Part shown: positions 63,624 through 64,000 of the stretch, one piece after another
How positions within the stretch are numbered: position 1 is the stretch's first letter
How the letters are laid out: the number at the start of each line of letters is the position of its first letter
From: Streptomyces wedmorensis
GTDB taxonomy: Bacteria; Actinomycetota; Actinomycetes; Streptomycetales; Streptomycetaceae
NCBI RefSeq assembly: GCF_000716445.1
Contig: NZ_JNWK01000006.1
Span: 192,301-256,300 of the forward strand
Reading direction: 5' to 3'
Length of the DNA: 64,000 nt
Position numbers and translations under genes: made by a program
Notes under the pieces: generated by a model
What the model saw: the letters and a program-made list of their open reading frames with translations, nothing else
What the model was told of the DNA's origin: nothing
The model's database searches: none

Positions 63624-64000
63624 CACCCCCCCCCTCGCCGTGGGCCCCGCCGCGTGCCGCCCCTCCCCCGGCCCCTCGGGCGGGGCCGCGCCCCGGGTCA
63701 TGGGCCCGTCCTTTGGCGGGGCCTGGCTGTGGACCGCGCCCCGGCAGGACCTGATTGCGGGCCACCCCTGGCGGGGCCTGCCGTGGGCGGCCACACCCGC
63801 CACCGCGCCCCTGGCAGGACCCCGGGTTGTGGGCCACGCCCGCGGGTTGTGTGCCGCACCCGTCACCGCGCCACCCGGGTTGTGGGCCGCGCCCCTGGCA
63901 GGACCCCGGGTTGTGGGCAACTGTTCCGCAAGGGCGGAACGGGTGGGCACAACCCACCACGGCGCCGCACCTTCGGCGCACCGTCCAGGCCCGGAAGCCT
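63624..64000. repeat. Repeat-rich spacer at the window end
   Basis: I see no credible gene in these 377 bp; long frames here only reflect GC content. A 30-bp segment at 63805-63834 recurs perfectly at 63889-63918, with weaker copies near 63716 and 63830. The stretch 63906-63950 can fold around GTTCCGC-AAGG-GCGGAAC, flanked by GTTGTGGGC and GGGCACAAC, and looks like a dispersed palindromic element. Confidence 0.7.

Noticed and set aside
63009..63981. Minus-strand frames of 313 and 123 codons at the window end
   Set aside because: They cross the flavin reductase and the repeat block; the translation is repeat-derived and has no ribosome site.

Overview
The window is a high-GC actinobacterial chromosome segment and is almost certainly from Streptomyces. 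The grounds are GC-rich third codon positions, many GTG and TTG starts, a complete 14-gene nuo operon, menaquinone made by the futalosine route, a mycothiol-type DinB protein, a BldB/WhiJ-type HTH-DUF397-ATPase set and an LAXTG-type sortase substrate. From memory, the order nuo operon / NlpC-P60 gene / menG / mqnC / mqnA / cold-shock gene resembles the S. coelicolor SCO4505-SCO4583 region; this was not checked by alignment.

Layout. Positions 1-9.5 kb hold a LolA-like protein (cut by the window edge), a polyprenyl diphosphate synthase, an internally deleted remnant of a POT peptide transporter, a CocE/X-Pro hydrolase, a sortase-type surface protein, fumarylacetoacetase, and a secreted intradiol dioxygenase with a carbohydrate-binding tail plus its AraC regulator. 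Positions 9.6-25.4 kb hold nuoN to nuoA on the minus strand, tightly overlapped and closed by a 22-bp terminator hairpin. A 668-bp divergent spacer with two Crp-like boxes separates nuoA from a secreted NlpC/P60 hydrolase. Positions 27-32 kb hold a MacAB-like export system (permease, ATPase, adaptor), an I36-type inhibitor-like secreted protein and a lipoprotein. Positions 32-38.3 kb hold the quinone genes (geranylgeranyl reductase, menG, a degenerate amidohydrolase, mqnC, then mqnA), which supply the electron acceptor for the NuoA-N complex. A cold-shock gene, an M23 peptidase-like protein and two small conserved genes follow.

From 41 kb the content becomes accessory. Five secreted FG-GAP-repeat proteins lie in two groups: three on the plus strand (propeller, FlgD-type Ig fold, FG-GAP) and two on the minus strand (PD40-like propeller, FG-GAP). 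Between and beside them are an HATPase / HTH-DUF5753 / DUF397 / HAD set, two membrane proteins of unknown role, and a Ser/Thr kinase with a ricin-like extracellular lectin. Three of the FG-GAP transcription units share a candidate promoter, GAAC-N15-GTACAAC, 70-80 nt before a TTG start. This is the best candidate for an undescribed co-regulated system. The kinase start lies behind a strong hairpin that contains its ribosome binding site and overlaps a competing hairpin.

The right end (54-63.6 kb) carries acyl-CoA-type genes: OB-fold/Zn-ribbon protein, DoxX, flavin monooxygenase, acyl-CoA synthetase (ADP-forming type), enoyl-CoA hydratase and flavin reductase. Four copies of a 15-bp palindrome, CTGACnnnnCGTCAG, lie upstream of these units and point to one shared TetR-like regulator that is not in the window. 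The last 377 bp hold no convincing gene and are built from GC-rich repeats.
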